Assembly: GCF_030295425.1 (NCBI RefSeq)
Contig: NZ_AP027081.1
Span: 3,083,001 to 3,147,000, forward strand
Length of the DNA: 64,000 nucleotides
Source: Mesoterricola sediminis
Lineage (GTDB): Bacteria > Acidobacteriota > Holophagae > Holophagales > Holophagaceae
Direction of reading: 5' to 3'
A program made the position numbers and the translations under genes. Of this stretch, positions 57,394-64,000 are shown piece by piece. Each line of letters begins with the position of its first letter. Positions within the stretch are counted from its first letter, which is position 1. The notes below the pieces were generated by a model. It ran no database searches and was not told the origin of the DNA. It saw only the letters and a program-made list of their open reading frames with translations.

Positions 57394-58111
57394 AGGCTGT
57401 GTTCGGAATCTATAGATTAGATAAATAGTGAACTTGTACTCATACGTAAAGGCTCGTACACCACGAATTTTCCTGGGGTACCGATGCCGAGAAGTTTCCT
57501 GACCGATGCCATGTGGGCAAAGCTTGAACCGCTCCTTCCGCCAGAGCGTGGAGGGATGGGGCGATCCCGTCACCCCAACCGTCCCATGGTGGAGGCGATC
57601 CTGTGGAGGCACAGGACTGGGGCGCCGTGGAGGGACCTGCCGGAGGAATTTGGACCTTGGACAAGCGTGTACACGCGATTTGAGGCCTGGACCAAGCGCG
57701 GCGTGTGGCAAAGGATCCTGGAGTTCCTGCGCAAGGAAGCCGACCTGGAGTGGGTCATGCCGGATGGCACCATCATTCGCGCTCATCAACATTCAGCAGG
57801 CAAAATAGTTAGTAAATCGGGCTCGCAGGAACACGAGCGTACGCCTTGACCGGCGCGCTGACGCGCAGCCCGATCTTACGTTCTTGGACAGGCCCGTAGC
57901 GGCAGGGGGCCGGCGCAACCGGGCTATGGGGATTTCGAAATGGGTCGGAGCCCGGGAGGGGACCCGATGGCTCCCTGGATCGTTCCGTGGGGCTCAGATC
58001 CGCCCTTCGGGATCACCGTTCCCGGCGGGATGCTGAGGTGCAGGCAGACCCCGGTCCAGCCACCCCAACCGGGCAGGCCGGGAGTTGATGTCATGGGCGT
58101 TGTGGGGACGG

Positions 58112-59236
58112 TCAGCATGGATCGTCCTCGGGCGGTGCGCGGATGGTGGCGGGCAGGGGTGTCCGACGGAGGGCCCCGCCGCAGACCGGGCAGGTCTGGG
58201 ATTCGCGTTCCACCCGTTCCAGGTCGGATGGATCCTTCCGGGGCTTCTTGCAGGTCCCGACGATGGCCCTGGCCTTCTCCAGAAGGCCGCCAGCCTGGAG
58301 GGAGCCGTAGAGGCCGGCATGACGGATCTTGTGGAAGCCCGGGGGGAGGACGTGCTGGACCAGGCGCTCGAGGAACTCCACGGGGTGGACCGTTGCAGTG
58401 TTGCCGTTCTTGGTGGCGAACGTCACCCGGTCCTCGGTGACGTCCAGGAGCCGGGAGTTGGCGATGCCGACCCGGTGGGTGTACCGGGCCAGGTAGCCGG
58501 CCACATGGCTGGAGTGCCCGAACGGCTTCTTGGCGTGGACGCCCCAGTCCAGATCGCTGACCGTGGCCATCCGACTGGCGTAGAGTTCCTTCGGGACCTC
58601 AGGGAAGGCGCCCTTCGCCTGGAGCCGGCCCAGGGCGTTGAGCATCTTGGCCCGGAACACCTCACCCATCATGGCCACCGGGAACAGGTAATTCTTCCCG
58701 CTGGGGATGAAGCCTCCGCCGTCGAGGGCGAGGCCCCCGGCGGTGACCAGCACATGGAGGTGGGGGTGGAAGGTCAACTCCCGGGTCCAGGTGTGCAGCA
58801 CCAGCAGCAGGCCGGGAATGGCCTTCAGTCGGCTCCGGAACAGCTTCAGGAGGGTCTTCGTCGCTGCCCGGAACAGGGCGCCGTAGAACTTGGCCGGATA
58901 CTGCCGGGCCAGGAACCGCAGTTCCGCCGGGAGGGTGAACACCAGGTGGAAGTGGGGCACGTCCAGGAGGCGCTGGGTCTCCTTGTCGAGCCAGCGTTCC
59001 TGGGCCAGGGCCTGGCACTTGGGGCAGTGCCGGTCCCGGCAGGAGTTGTAGGCGATCCGCTCGAAGTCACCGTGCTCGCAGACCTCCTTGTGCCCGCCCA
59101 GGGCCGCGGTGCGGCATTGGCCGATGGCCGTGAGGACGCGGCGCTGCTGCCGGTTCAAGGCAACCCGGCTTTCCAGGGCGTCGCGGTGGAGGCGGACGAT
59201 GTCGGCGATGTCGAAACGGGGTCGGGTGAACCCCAC
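58112..59236 (-). CDS. IS91-family HUH transposase
   Basis: The 374-residue product starts at GTG 59236, 4 bases after the integrase stop. The N-terminal zinc-binding domain has CRDRHCPKCQALAQERWL. The HUH motif is FHPHLHVLVTAGG and the Tyr-bearing segment is VAGYLARYTHRVGIAN; a C-terminal Cys pair is CPVCGGAL. It nicks and transfers single-stranded DNA for rolling-circle transposition. All expected motifs are present and the frame is unbroken, so the element may still be active. Confidence 0.92.
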   Translation of the reverse strand: MGFTRPRFDIADIVRLHRDALESRVALNRQQRRVLTAIGQCRTAALGGHKEVCEHGDFERIAYNSCRDRHCPKCQALAQERWLDKETQRLLDVPHFHLVFTLPAELRFLARQYPAKFYGALFRAATKTLLKLFRSRLKAIPGLLLVLHTWTRELTFHPHLHVLVTAGGLALDGGGFIPSGKNYLFPVAMMGEVFRAKMLNALGRLQAKGAFPEVPKELYASRMATVSDLDWGVHAKKPFGHSSHVAGYLARYTHRVGIANSRLLDVTEDRVTFATKNGNTATVHPVEFLERLVQHVLPPGFHKIRHAGLYGSLQAGGLLEKARAIVGTCKKPRKDPSDLERVERESQTCPVCGGALRRTPLPATIRAPPEDDPC

Positions 59237-59240
59237 CGCC

Positions 59241-60080
59241 CTACTCCGGCAGGTCCTCCAGAGGGCTTCGCACGGCGGCGATCTGGCCTGGCGCCACCTG
59301 GGTGTAGATCTGGGTGGAGGTGATGCTGGCGTGGCCCAGGACCACCTGGATCTTGCGCAGGTCCTCGCCGCTCTCCAGCAGGTGGGTCGCGAACGCGTGG
59401 CGCAGAAGGTGGGGGTTCACGAACTTGCCGATGCCGGAGACGGCCGCTGCGCAAAGGAGGGCGCGCCGGGCGGTGTCCGCGCAGAGGGGCCCTCCCGACT
59501 TGGAGGCGAACAGCCAAGGCTTCGGGGGCTGCATGTGCTTGTAGTAGGTCCGCAGCGCCCGGTAGAGCTTGGCCCCCATGGGCACCATCCGGTCCTTGCC
59601 GCCCTTTCCATCGCGGACGTGGATCACCTGCTGCATGGCGTCGATGTCCCGGGTCTCGAGCCGGCAGGCCTCGTTGATCCGCAGGCCGGTGGCGTAGACC
59701 AGAGTGAAGAAGGTGCGGTATTTCGTGGTGGTGAACCCGTCCAGCAGCCGCGCAACCTCAGCCTGGCTCAAGGTGGAAGGCAGGTGGGCCTTGGCCTTGG
59801 GGACGGTGATCCAGGCCACCTTCTCGGGCTGGCCCAGGGTCCGGGCATAGAGGAACTTCAAGGCTGAGTAGTGGAGGGCCAGCCGGGAGGCTCCGATGGC
59901 CTGCTGCCGGAGGACGTCCACCCACCGCCGCACCGATTCCTGGCTGGCGTCGCATGGGTCGTGGCCAAGGAATTCCTCGAAACGCCTCACCGATGCGACG
60001 TACTGCTGGATCGTCTTATGGGCGCGGTTCGCCATTTGAAGGTCCCCGGCGAACCGGGACAGAGATAAACTGACCGCCAT
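59241..60080 (-). CDS. Tyrosine-type site-specific recombinase of the IS91-type element
   Basis: The 279-residue XerC/D-like protein has a core-binding domain (FAGDLQMANRAHKTIQQYVASVRRFEEF-type start). Its catalytic residues are Arg in LVYATGLRINEACRL, Lys in GKGGKDRMVPMG, His-x-x-Arg in NPHLLRHAFATHLLESG, His in VLGHASITSTQIY and Tyr in QIYTQVAPG. Such an integrase upstream of an IS91-type transposase is a known arrangement, though its part in transposition is unclear. ATG 60080 is used. Confidence 0.9.
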   Translation of the reverse strand: MAVSLSLSRFAGDLQMANRAHKTIQQYVASVRRFEEFLGHDPCDASQESVRRWVDVLRQQAIGASRLALHYSALKFLYARTLGQPEKVAWITVPKAKAHLPSTLSQAEVARLLDGFTTTKYRTFFTLVYATGLRINEACRLETRDIDAMQQVIHVRDGKGGKDRMVPMGAKLYRALRTYYKHMQPPKPWLFASKSGGPLCADTARRALLCAAAVSGIGKFVNPHLLRHAFATHLLESGEDLRKIQVVLGHASITSTQIYTQVAPGQIAAVRSPLEDLPE

Positions 60081-61118
60081 TGCAGTCCTCCATGAATGTG
60101 GGGCTGGTGCTGTAACACCGCCACATCCATGGGGACTGCAAGCTGTAGATCCCGCAAGCCTTATTGGACGATCAGGCTGGACGGACGCTGATCACCCCTG
60201 CCGCGAAGCGGCTTCGTCCAAGGGGGGGCTCTGGAACCAGGCGCTCGGACAATCTCGGGGTGGATGCTCGACCAAGATCCATTTGATCTGCGATGCCCAC
60301 GGTGATCCTTTGGATTTCCTGGTCACTCCGGGGCAAGCCCATGAAAGCCGGTCTGCTGAAGGATTGCTGTGCGGTTGGCAGGCAGAGTACGTGTCCGGAG
60401 ATCGGGCCTACGATGGGAACCCGGTAAGGAAGGCGATCGAGGCCATGGGTGCGACAGCCGTCATCCCACCTCATCCCCGGCGCAAGAATCCGGCGGCCTG
60501 GGTCTCACACCTATACAAGGCCCGTCATGCCATCGAGCATGGGTTCGCCAAGCTCAAACAGTTCAGGGCGCTGGCCACCAGGTTCGACAAAACGGCGCGA
60601 AGTTTCTCAGCCCAGGTGGCTTTGGCCTGCATCGTGATCTGGCTGAGGCTATGAGCGGAGGGTGACAAGCGTTCCGGATCCTCATTGATCCTATGAAACG
60701 CGGAGGCGCGGAGGATCTCGCAGAGGGTCGCGGAGGAAAGCGCTCCTGGAACCTGCCACCTCCCAATGACACGTCCCAACGGGAGGCGTGATGGGAAGGC
60801 ATTGGGGAGAGGTCGACGGGGAGGATCATCCGCACAAGGAGATCACCCAGGCCATCATCGGGGAGGCCATCGAGATCCAGAAGGCTCTGGGGCACGGACT
60901 CCTGGAAGATCCCTACAAGGTCTGTCTGGCGCACTCCCTGAGACTGGCCGGCCATAAGGTGAAGCGGGAGGTTTTCCTGGATATCGAGTGGAGGGGGCTT
61001 GTGGTTGAGCGGGCCTACCGGCTGGATTTGCTGGTTGACGACCTCGTGGTCGTGGAGGCTAAGAAGTGGTAACAAAACCAGTGCTTTCCGCCGGCGATTA
61101 CCATGCTTCATCTCCTCC

Positions 61119-61247
61119 ATCCCGACCATCGGCGTTCATCCCTGTTACGCAGGGCCGAGGCATAGATGGGTCGGCGCATGTAATGGGCGCACCGACCCAT
61201 GCCATCGCTGGCCCTGCGTAACAGGGATGAACGCCGATGGTTGGGAT
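61119..61247. repeat. Long REP-like palindrome (129 bp) inside the IS
   Basis: Arms of 38 bases (61119-61156 and 61210-61247; ATCCCGACCATCGGCGTTCA...) pair with one mismatch. An inner hairpin ATGGGTCGG/CCGACCCAT (61165-61173 and 61192-61200) completes a two-tier structure. The centre is related to the palindromes at 6492 and 57127. Confidence 0.85.
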
Positions 61248-61281
61248 CAACGGGGATAGGGCTGGGGCTACTTCCAGCGCA

Positions 61282-62078
61282 TTACCATCCCAGGGCAGAG
61301 AAGCAGATGAGGCTGGCTGCAACCTTGAGGAAGGCTAGGTGGATATCGGCCCGCCTTTCGTAACGAACCATGAGGCGCCTGAAGTGCTTGAACCACGCGA
61401 AGGTCCGCTCGACTACCCAGCGATGCTTGCCAAGTTTCTCTGCGGTCTCGACCCCTCGCCGTGCAATGCGGGAGAGCATGCCCCGGACTTTGCAGGCCAC
61501 CCGGCAGCGGCGGAAGTCGTACGCCTTGTCGGCGTGCAGTTTCCTGAAACGCCGGCGGGGGCGCCCACGACCATGGCGAATCCCTGGCACCGCATCGATC
61601 AGCTTCTCGAATGGGACCGAGTCATGCTGGTTCGCAGGCCCCACCAGCACGGCCATCGGGATGCCATTGGCATCGGTGATCAGGTGGTGCTTGGTCCCGT
61701 TCTTCCCTCGATCCGTGGGGTTCGGGCCGATCGCTTGGCCCCCCTTTTTGCCCTGATGCTCGAAGCATCCAGGGCGCCGCGCTCCCAATCGATTCGGCCT
61801 GCGTCGTTCAACTCCTCAAGCAGGATTCGATGGAGGTCGTCCCACACGCCGAGGTCATGCCACTCCTGGAGTCGGCGCCAGCATGTCATGCCACTGCCGC
61901 AGCCCATCTCCTTCGGCAGATCCGCCCAGCGGATGCCAGTCTTCAGGACGAACAGGATTCCCCGCAAGGCGTTGGGGTTGGGCACAGGAGGCCGCCCTCC
62001 CTTCGGCTTCGGCACGGGCGGAGGCAAAAGCGGAGCGATGCGTTCCCAGAGCTCAGAGGGCAAGATTTCTCGGGCCAT
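61282..62078 (-). CDS. IS5-family transposase, two frames joined by -1 frameshift
   Basis: Frame A (ATG 62078 to 61680) encodes the DUF4096-type N-terminus (LPSELWERIAPLLPPPVPKPKGGRP; TGIRWADLPKEMGCGSGM) and the first Asp (ALDASSIRAK). Frame B (ending 61282) has GPNPTDRGKNGTKHHLITDA, the second Asp in LHADKAYDF and Glu in RWVVERTFAWFKHFRRL. The overlap contains an A5G6 run where a -1 slip links the two. The DDE triad is complete. It differs clearly in sequence from the transposase at 14380-15134. Confidence 0.9.
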
Positions 62079-62393
62079 CCAAGTACACTATGCACTCTTT
62101 CCTTGATGTACAAGGGGTTTTGTTACCACTTCTAAGGCGGAATGGAGGTCGGCCTGCTCCTCAATTTCCGTCAGTGGCCTTTCAAAGACGGTGGAATCAA
62201 GCGGGTGATACATACAAGGGCTTGATCCTTTCTCCGCGAGCCTCAGCGAGATCCTCCGCGCCTCCGCGTTCCAATAGGATGCTGCGAATGCGCGGCGCCA
62301 TCAGGCACTGCAGCACAGACTCACTATTCCAGCTCCTCCATGCTCCGGCACGGATGGGTATTAGCCATTACTATCCTAGATTCCGAACACACC

Positions 62394-62897
62394 CTAGATC
62401 AAGTCCAGGGAAAGGTCGTCGAGGTCGACGTACGTGCACTCCTCCAGGATGGCCTGGAGGCCCGCCCCGGCCTCCGGGAAGGCGGCCGCGAAGGTCGCCA
62501 GGTTCGCCGCGCAGGCCGCCTCCTGCGCCATGTGGGCACGGGTTTCGGGGAAGTCGAGGGGGTCGATGATCTCGATGGAACGGCGGCGGGCCCGGGGCGA
62601 GTCGGGAAGGATCTCCGAGGGCCCGGCCGCCAGAATCGTCCGCGACGCTTCGGCGTAGTTGTTCCCGTCGCCGGCCGCCCAGTGCAGCTGCAAGCCGAGG
62701 TGCACGTTCGCGTCGTCATCCAGCGTATCGGTGTCCACGCGGGTGAGGATCTCAAGGTCGCCCGTGTCCGTCACGCGCTGGAAGGCGGGCGTCAGGGTGA
62801 CCTCCACCGCGTGAGCGGGAAGGGTGGCGGCGAAAAGCCCCAGGGAGAAACCCGCCACGCGAACGGCGTGCCGCGACAGGGAGGGAAGGAAGGACAT
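62394..62897 (-). CDS. Exported protein of unknown function
   Basis: The 167-residue product has a signal peptide (SRHAVRVAGFSLGLFAATLPAHA, cleavage near residue 30). The mature protein is acidic, with VEVTLTPAFQRVTDTGDLEILTRVDTD and a segment with two Cys (QEAACAANL; LEECTYVDLD). No family is recognised. ATG 62897 has GGAG upstream. Its TAG stop uses the final base of the mobile element and the TA target duplication, so the insertion sits exactly at the gene end; the encoded sequence up to that point looks complete. Confidence 0.65.
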   Translation of the reverse strand: MSFLPSLSRHAVRVAGFSLGLFAATLPAHAVEVTLTPAFQRVTDTGDLEILTRVDTDTLDDDANVHLGLQLHWAAGDGNNYAEASRTILAAGPSEILPDSPRARRRSIEIIDPLDFPETRAHMAQEAACAANLATFAAAFPEAGAGLQAILEECTYVDLDDLSLDLI

Positions 62898-63162
62898 GAC
62901 GAACTCCAGAGGGATGGGGCAAGCGCCCGCATCGGGTGACCGCGCGCGCCGGCGGGAGTTCCGCTCCCGACCTCGGCCGCACGTTCAATACCTGCCCCGG
63001 ACAAACAAAAGGTTCATGGCAATTCCGTCCCGCCCCCGGGGGCCCTCTGGCATGCTGGAACCCCGGAGCGCACGTTGGCCCCCGTCCCGTCTTCCCGCAA
63101 CCCCACCCCCCCCGCCGGACCCCTCCCCGCAGCGCCGGGCCGCCCGGAAAGGGGCGCCTGAC

Positions 63163-63681
63163 ATGGCGGCGCCCCGGCGGGAGCGCCAGGCCCAGAAGCG
63201 GCGGGAAGCCCTGGAGCGGGCCCTGGCGGCCGCGCCGGGGACCCTCACCCCCGTGGACCTGGAGGCGGCCTTCTTCTTCGATCACCCGGACCTGGTGGCG
63301 GGCCTGGGGGAGGTCCTCCAGCGCCAGGGCCTCGTCGCGGCCTTCGAGGCCTATGCCCGCCACCTGGAGGAGGAACGGGACCTGGCCCTGCGCAGGCTCG
63401 CCCGCATCGAGGCCGATCCCCCCCTGCGCGCCCTGCGGGCCGCCAAGGACGAGGACCTCCTCGCCCTGCTCGCCGCCCATTTCCGCGCCTGGGGGGCCGC
63501 CGGGGTCCACGGCGAGCGCGTCGCGGACCTGGAGGCGGCCCTGGCCCTCGCCGCCCTCCGGAACGCCGAACGCGCCTGGGTGCGCGGCAACGGCCGCCCC
63601 GTCCTGCCCGTCCTCGTCCAGGAAGCCTTGGCCGTCCTCTGGCCCGCCCTCTACGCCCACGCCCGCCGCCACGGCGGGTGA
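63163..63681 (+). CDS. Helical protein of unknown function
   Basis: The 172-residue product is taken from ATG 63163, with AAAGGGG upstream. The frame is open further upstream, but that part is proline-rich and looks non-coding. The sequence is Ala/Arg/Leu-rich and almost wholly helical (RRERQAQKRREALERALAAAPG; VLQRQGLVAAFEAYARHLEEERDLALRRLA; LEAALALAALRNAERAWVRG). There is no signal peptide or membrane segment. I do not recognise a family. The 62898-63162 spacer upstream contains no gene that I can support. Confidence 0.55.
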   Translation: MAAPRRERQAQKRREALERALAAAPGTLTPVDLEAAFFFDHPDLVAGLGEVLQRQGLVAAFEAYARHLEEERDLALRRLARIEADPPLRALRAAKDEDLLALLAAHFRAWGAAGVHGERVADLEAALALAALRNAERAWVRGNGRPVLPVLVQEALAVLWPALYAHARRHGG

Positions 63682-63732
63682 GCCCCTGGCCCAGGGCATC
63701 GGGGGGCCTTCACAACCGCTGCCGCGGGGGCC

Positions 63733-64000
63733 TCAGGGCGCGGGGGCCATCGCCGCCACCCGGCCGGCGCGGTCCAGGGTCACCGGCTGGAAGTCACAGC
63801 CCTCCCCGGCACAGACGAGGCTGCCCGTGTTCCAGCACCGCAGGCGGCGGCCCGAGGGCAGGGTCAAGGGACGGCCGGCCAGGCTCTGGTGGGTGTGCCC
63901 GAAGACCAGGTCGTCCACGCGGAAGCCCCGCAGGCTGTCGTCCTTGGCCGCGCAGGCCATGAACGCGTCCAGGCGCGCGGCGTTGCGGGGGTCCTCCAGG
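63733..64000 (-). CDS. Calcineurin-like metallophosphoesterase, C-terminal part (partial)
   Basis: The frame is open from the window edge to TGA at 63733. The visible 88 or so residues include LVFGHTHQSLAGRPLTLPSG and RCWNTGSLVCAGEGCDF. The GHTH motif provides two metal ligands in this superfamily, and the NTGS turn is typical of its final strands. The remaining metal motifs lie beyond base 64000. It is distinct from the phosphoesterase lipoprotein at 341-1894. The substrate is unknown. Confidence 0.75.
   Translation of the reverse strand, partial: LEDPRNAARLDAFMACAAKDDSLRGFRVDDLVFGHTHQSLAGRPLTLPSGRRLRCWNTGSLVCAGEGCDFQPVTLDRAGRVAAMAPAP

Larger units (their letters stand above)
57806..60221 (-). 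mobile_element. IS91-family element with accompanying tyrosine recombinase gene, about 2.4 kb
   Basis: It is defined by comparison with the intact transposase: host sequence CAGGCAAAA ends at 57805 and GGGGGGGCTCTGG resumes at 60222. No target duplication and no terminal inverted repeats are seen, as expected for rolling-circle IS91-type elements. It carries an integrase gene and a HUH transposase gene on the minus strand. The 57806-58111 stretch is non-coding terminal sequence. Another non-coding stretch lies at 60081-60221, with a small GCGAAGCGGC hairpin near the right boundary. Confidence 0.82.
57484..60654 (+). pseudogene. IS5-family transposase gene split by IS91-type insertion
   Basis: The 5' part (57484-57805) encodes MPRSFLTDAMWAKLEPLLPP through HQHSAGK, almost identical to frame A of the intact copy. 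The 3' part (60222-60654) encodes GGLWNQALG onward with KIHLICDAHGDPLDF, SGDRAYDGN and ARHAIEHGFAKLKQFR, ending IVIWLRL. The break falls exactly between the A4 and G7 of the frameshift run. The gene cannot be expressed as one protein. Confidence 0.9.
61063..62132 (-). mobile_element. IS5-family (IS1031/IS427-like) insertion sequence, 1070 bp, complete
   Basis: A perfect 17-base inverted repeat GAAGTGGTAACAAAACC (61063-61079 and complement 62116-62132) is flanked by a 3-base duplication TAA (61060-61062 and 62133-62135). The transposase gene is on the minus strand in two overlapping frames. The 61080-61281 stretch beyond the gene contains a long palindrome (61119-61247). It is inserted in the GxxExxY passenger gene. 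Confidence 0.93.
60791..62225 (+). pseudogene. GxxExxY protein gene disrupted by IS insertion and internal deletion
   Basis: The N-terminal part (60791-61059, or from GTG 60788) encodes ITQAIIGEAIEIQKALG, GLLEDPYKVCLAHSL, EVFLDIEWRGLVVERAYRLD and LLVDDLVVVEAK, including the D...E-A-K core. A 1070-base IS follows. After it, 62141-62225 encodes EVGLLLNFRQWPFKDGGIKR and ends at TGA. Joining the two ends, minus one TAA, does not restore the frame, and about 20 residues between AKAVE and GKEVG (as in the copy at 37290) are missing. An internal deletion therefore exists in addition to the IS. Confidence 0.85.
57395..62394 (+). mobile_element. Nested 5.0-kb element: IS5-family element with GxxExxY cassette, interrupted by an IS91-type and a second IS5-type element
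   Basis: The outer ends GGCTGTGTTCGGAATCTA (57395) and the complement of GGGTGTGTTCGGAATCTA (62394) are flanked by TA on both sides, so the empty site reads CTAG. The contents in order are: the 5' half of the transposase, IS91-type insertion (57806-60221), the 3' half of the transposase, cassette inverted repeat (60697-60740), GxxExxY gene start, second IS5-type insertion (61063-62132), GxxExxY end, cassette repeat (62228-62270), element end. Removing the two insertions leaves about 1.5 kb, the size expected for the cassette-bearing form of the element at 14203. Confidence 0.9.

Overview
The window is high-GC bacterial DNA with densely packed genes, short spacers and frequent start/stop overlaps. 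A 1189-residue pyruvate:ferredoxin oxidoreductase, a rubrerythrin, a futalosine-type menaquinone gene (mqnD), a SufBCDSU-Nfu iron-sulfur operon and two large DUF3857 TPR proteins fit an anaerobic or facultative Acidobacteriota of the Holophaga/Geothrix type. That placement is inference from gene content; no rRNA is present to test it.

Layout. 0-5.6 kb: end of a chemoreceptor, a calcineurin-like phosphoesterase lipoprotein, uvrC, then yraN-tsaD-gatC. 5.6-6.8 kb: fused remnants of two insertion elements. 6.8-14.2 kb: a hybrid histidine kinase, a Gly-rich zinc-ribbon membrane protein, anmK and a TgpA-like transglutaminase. 14.2-15.2 kb: an intact 1021-bp IS5-family element. 15.2-28 kb: pcrA, an outer-membrane protein, tRNA-Leu(UAA), a second chemoreceptor, a nitroreductase, a dihydroorotate dehydrogenase-like flavoprotein, nifJ, rubrerythrin and guaB. 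28-36.3 kb: two paralogous DUF3857/transglutaminase/TPR proteins. 36.4-38.3 kb: an intact GxxExxY gene between long inverted arrays of a 186-bp repeat. 38.3-50.8 kb: uvrB, fabF-acpP, xerD, an argR-like gene, a WYL protein, small membrane and TPR proteins, mqnD and a SafE-type membrane protein. 50.9-56.7 kb: the SUF operon. 56.7-62.4 kb: a MITE-like IS1634 derivative followed by a 5-kb nested mobile element. 62.4-64 kb: two unknown genes and the end of a second phosphoesterase.

How the parts relate. The core genes are ordinary housekeeping: excision repair (uvrB, uvrC, pcrA), tRNA t6A and Gln-tRNA formation (tsaD, gatC), fatty acid synthesis (acpP, fabF), Fe-S assembly (suf) that would supply clusters to NifJ, and purine synthesis (guaB). 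The unusual content is mobile. Three copies of one IS5-family element, which duplicates TA inside CTAG targets, occur at 5.6, 14.2 and 57.4-62.4 kb. Two of them carry a GxxExxY (PD-(D/E)XK-type) gene as a passenger inside its own inverted repeats, and the third keeps only a footprint of that cassette. The only intact GxxExxY gene (37.3 kb) is outside this element but is again enclosed by inverted repeats of a different sequence. The recurring association of GxxExxY genes with inverted-repeat borders is the best candidate here for an under-described element class.
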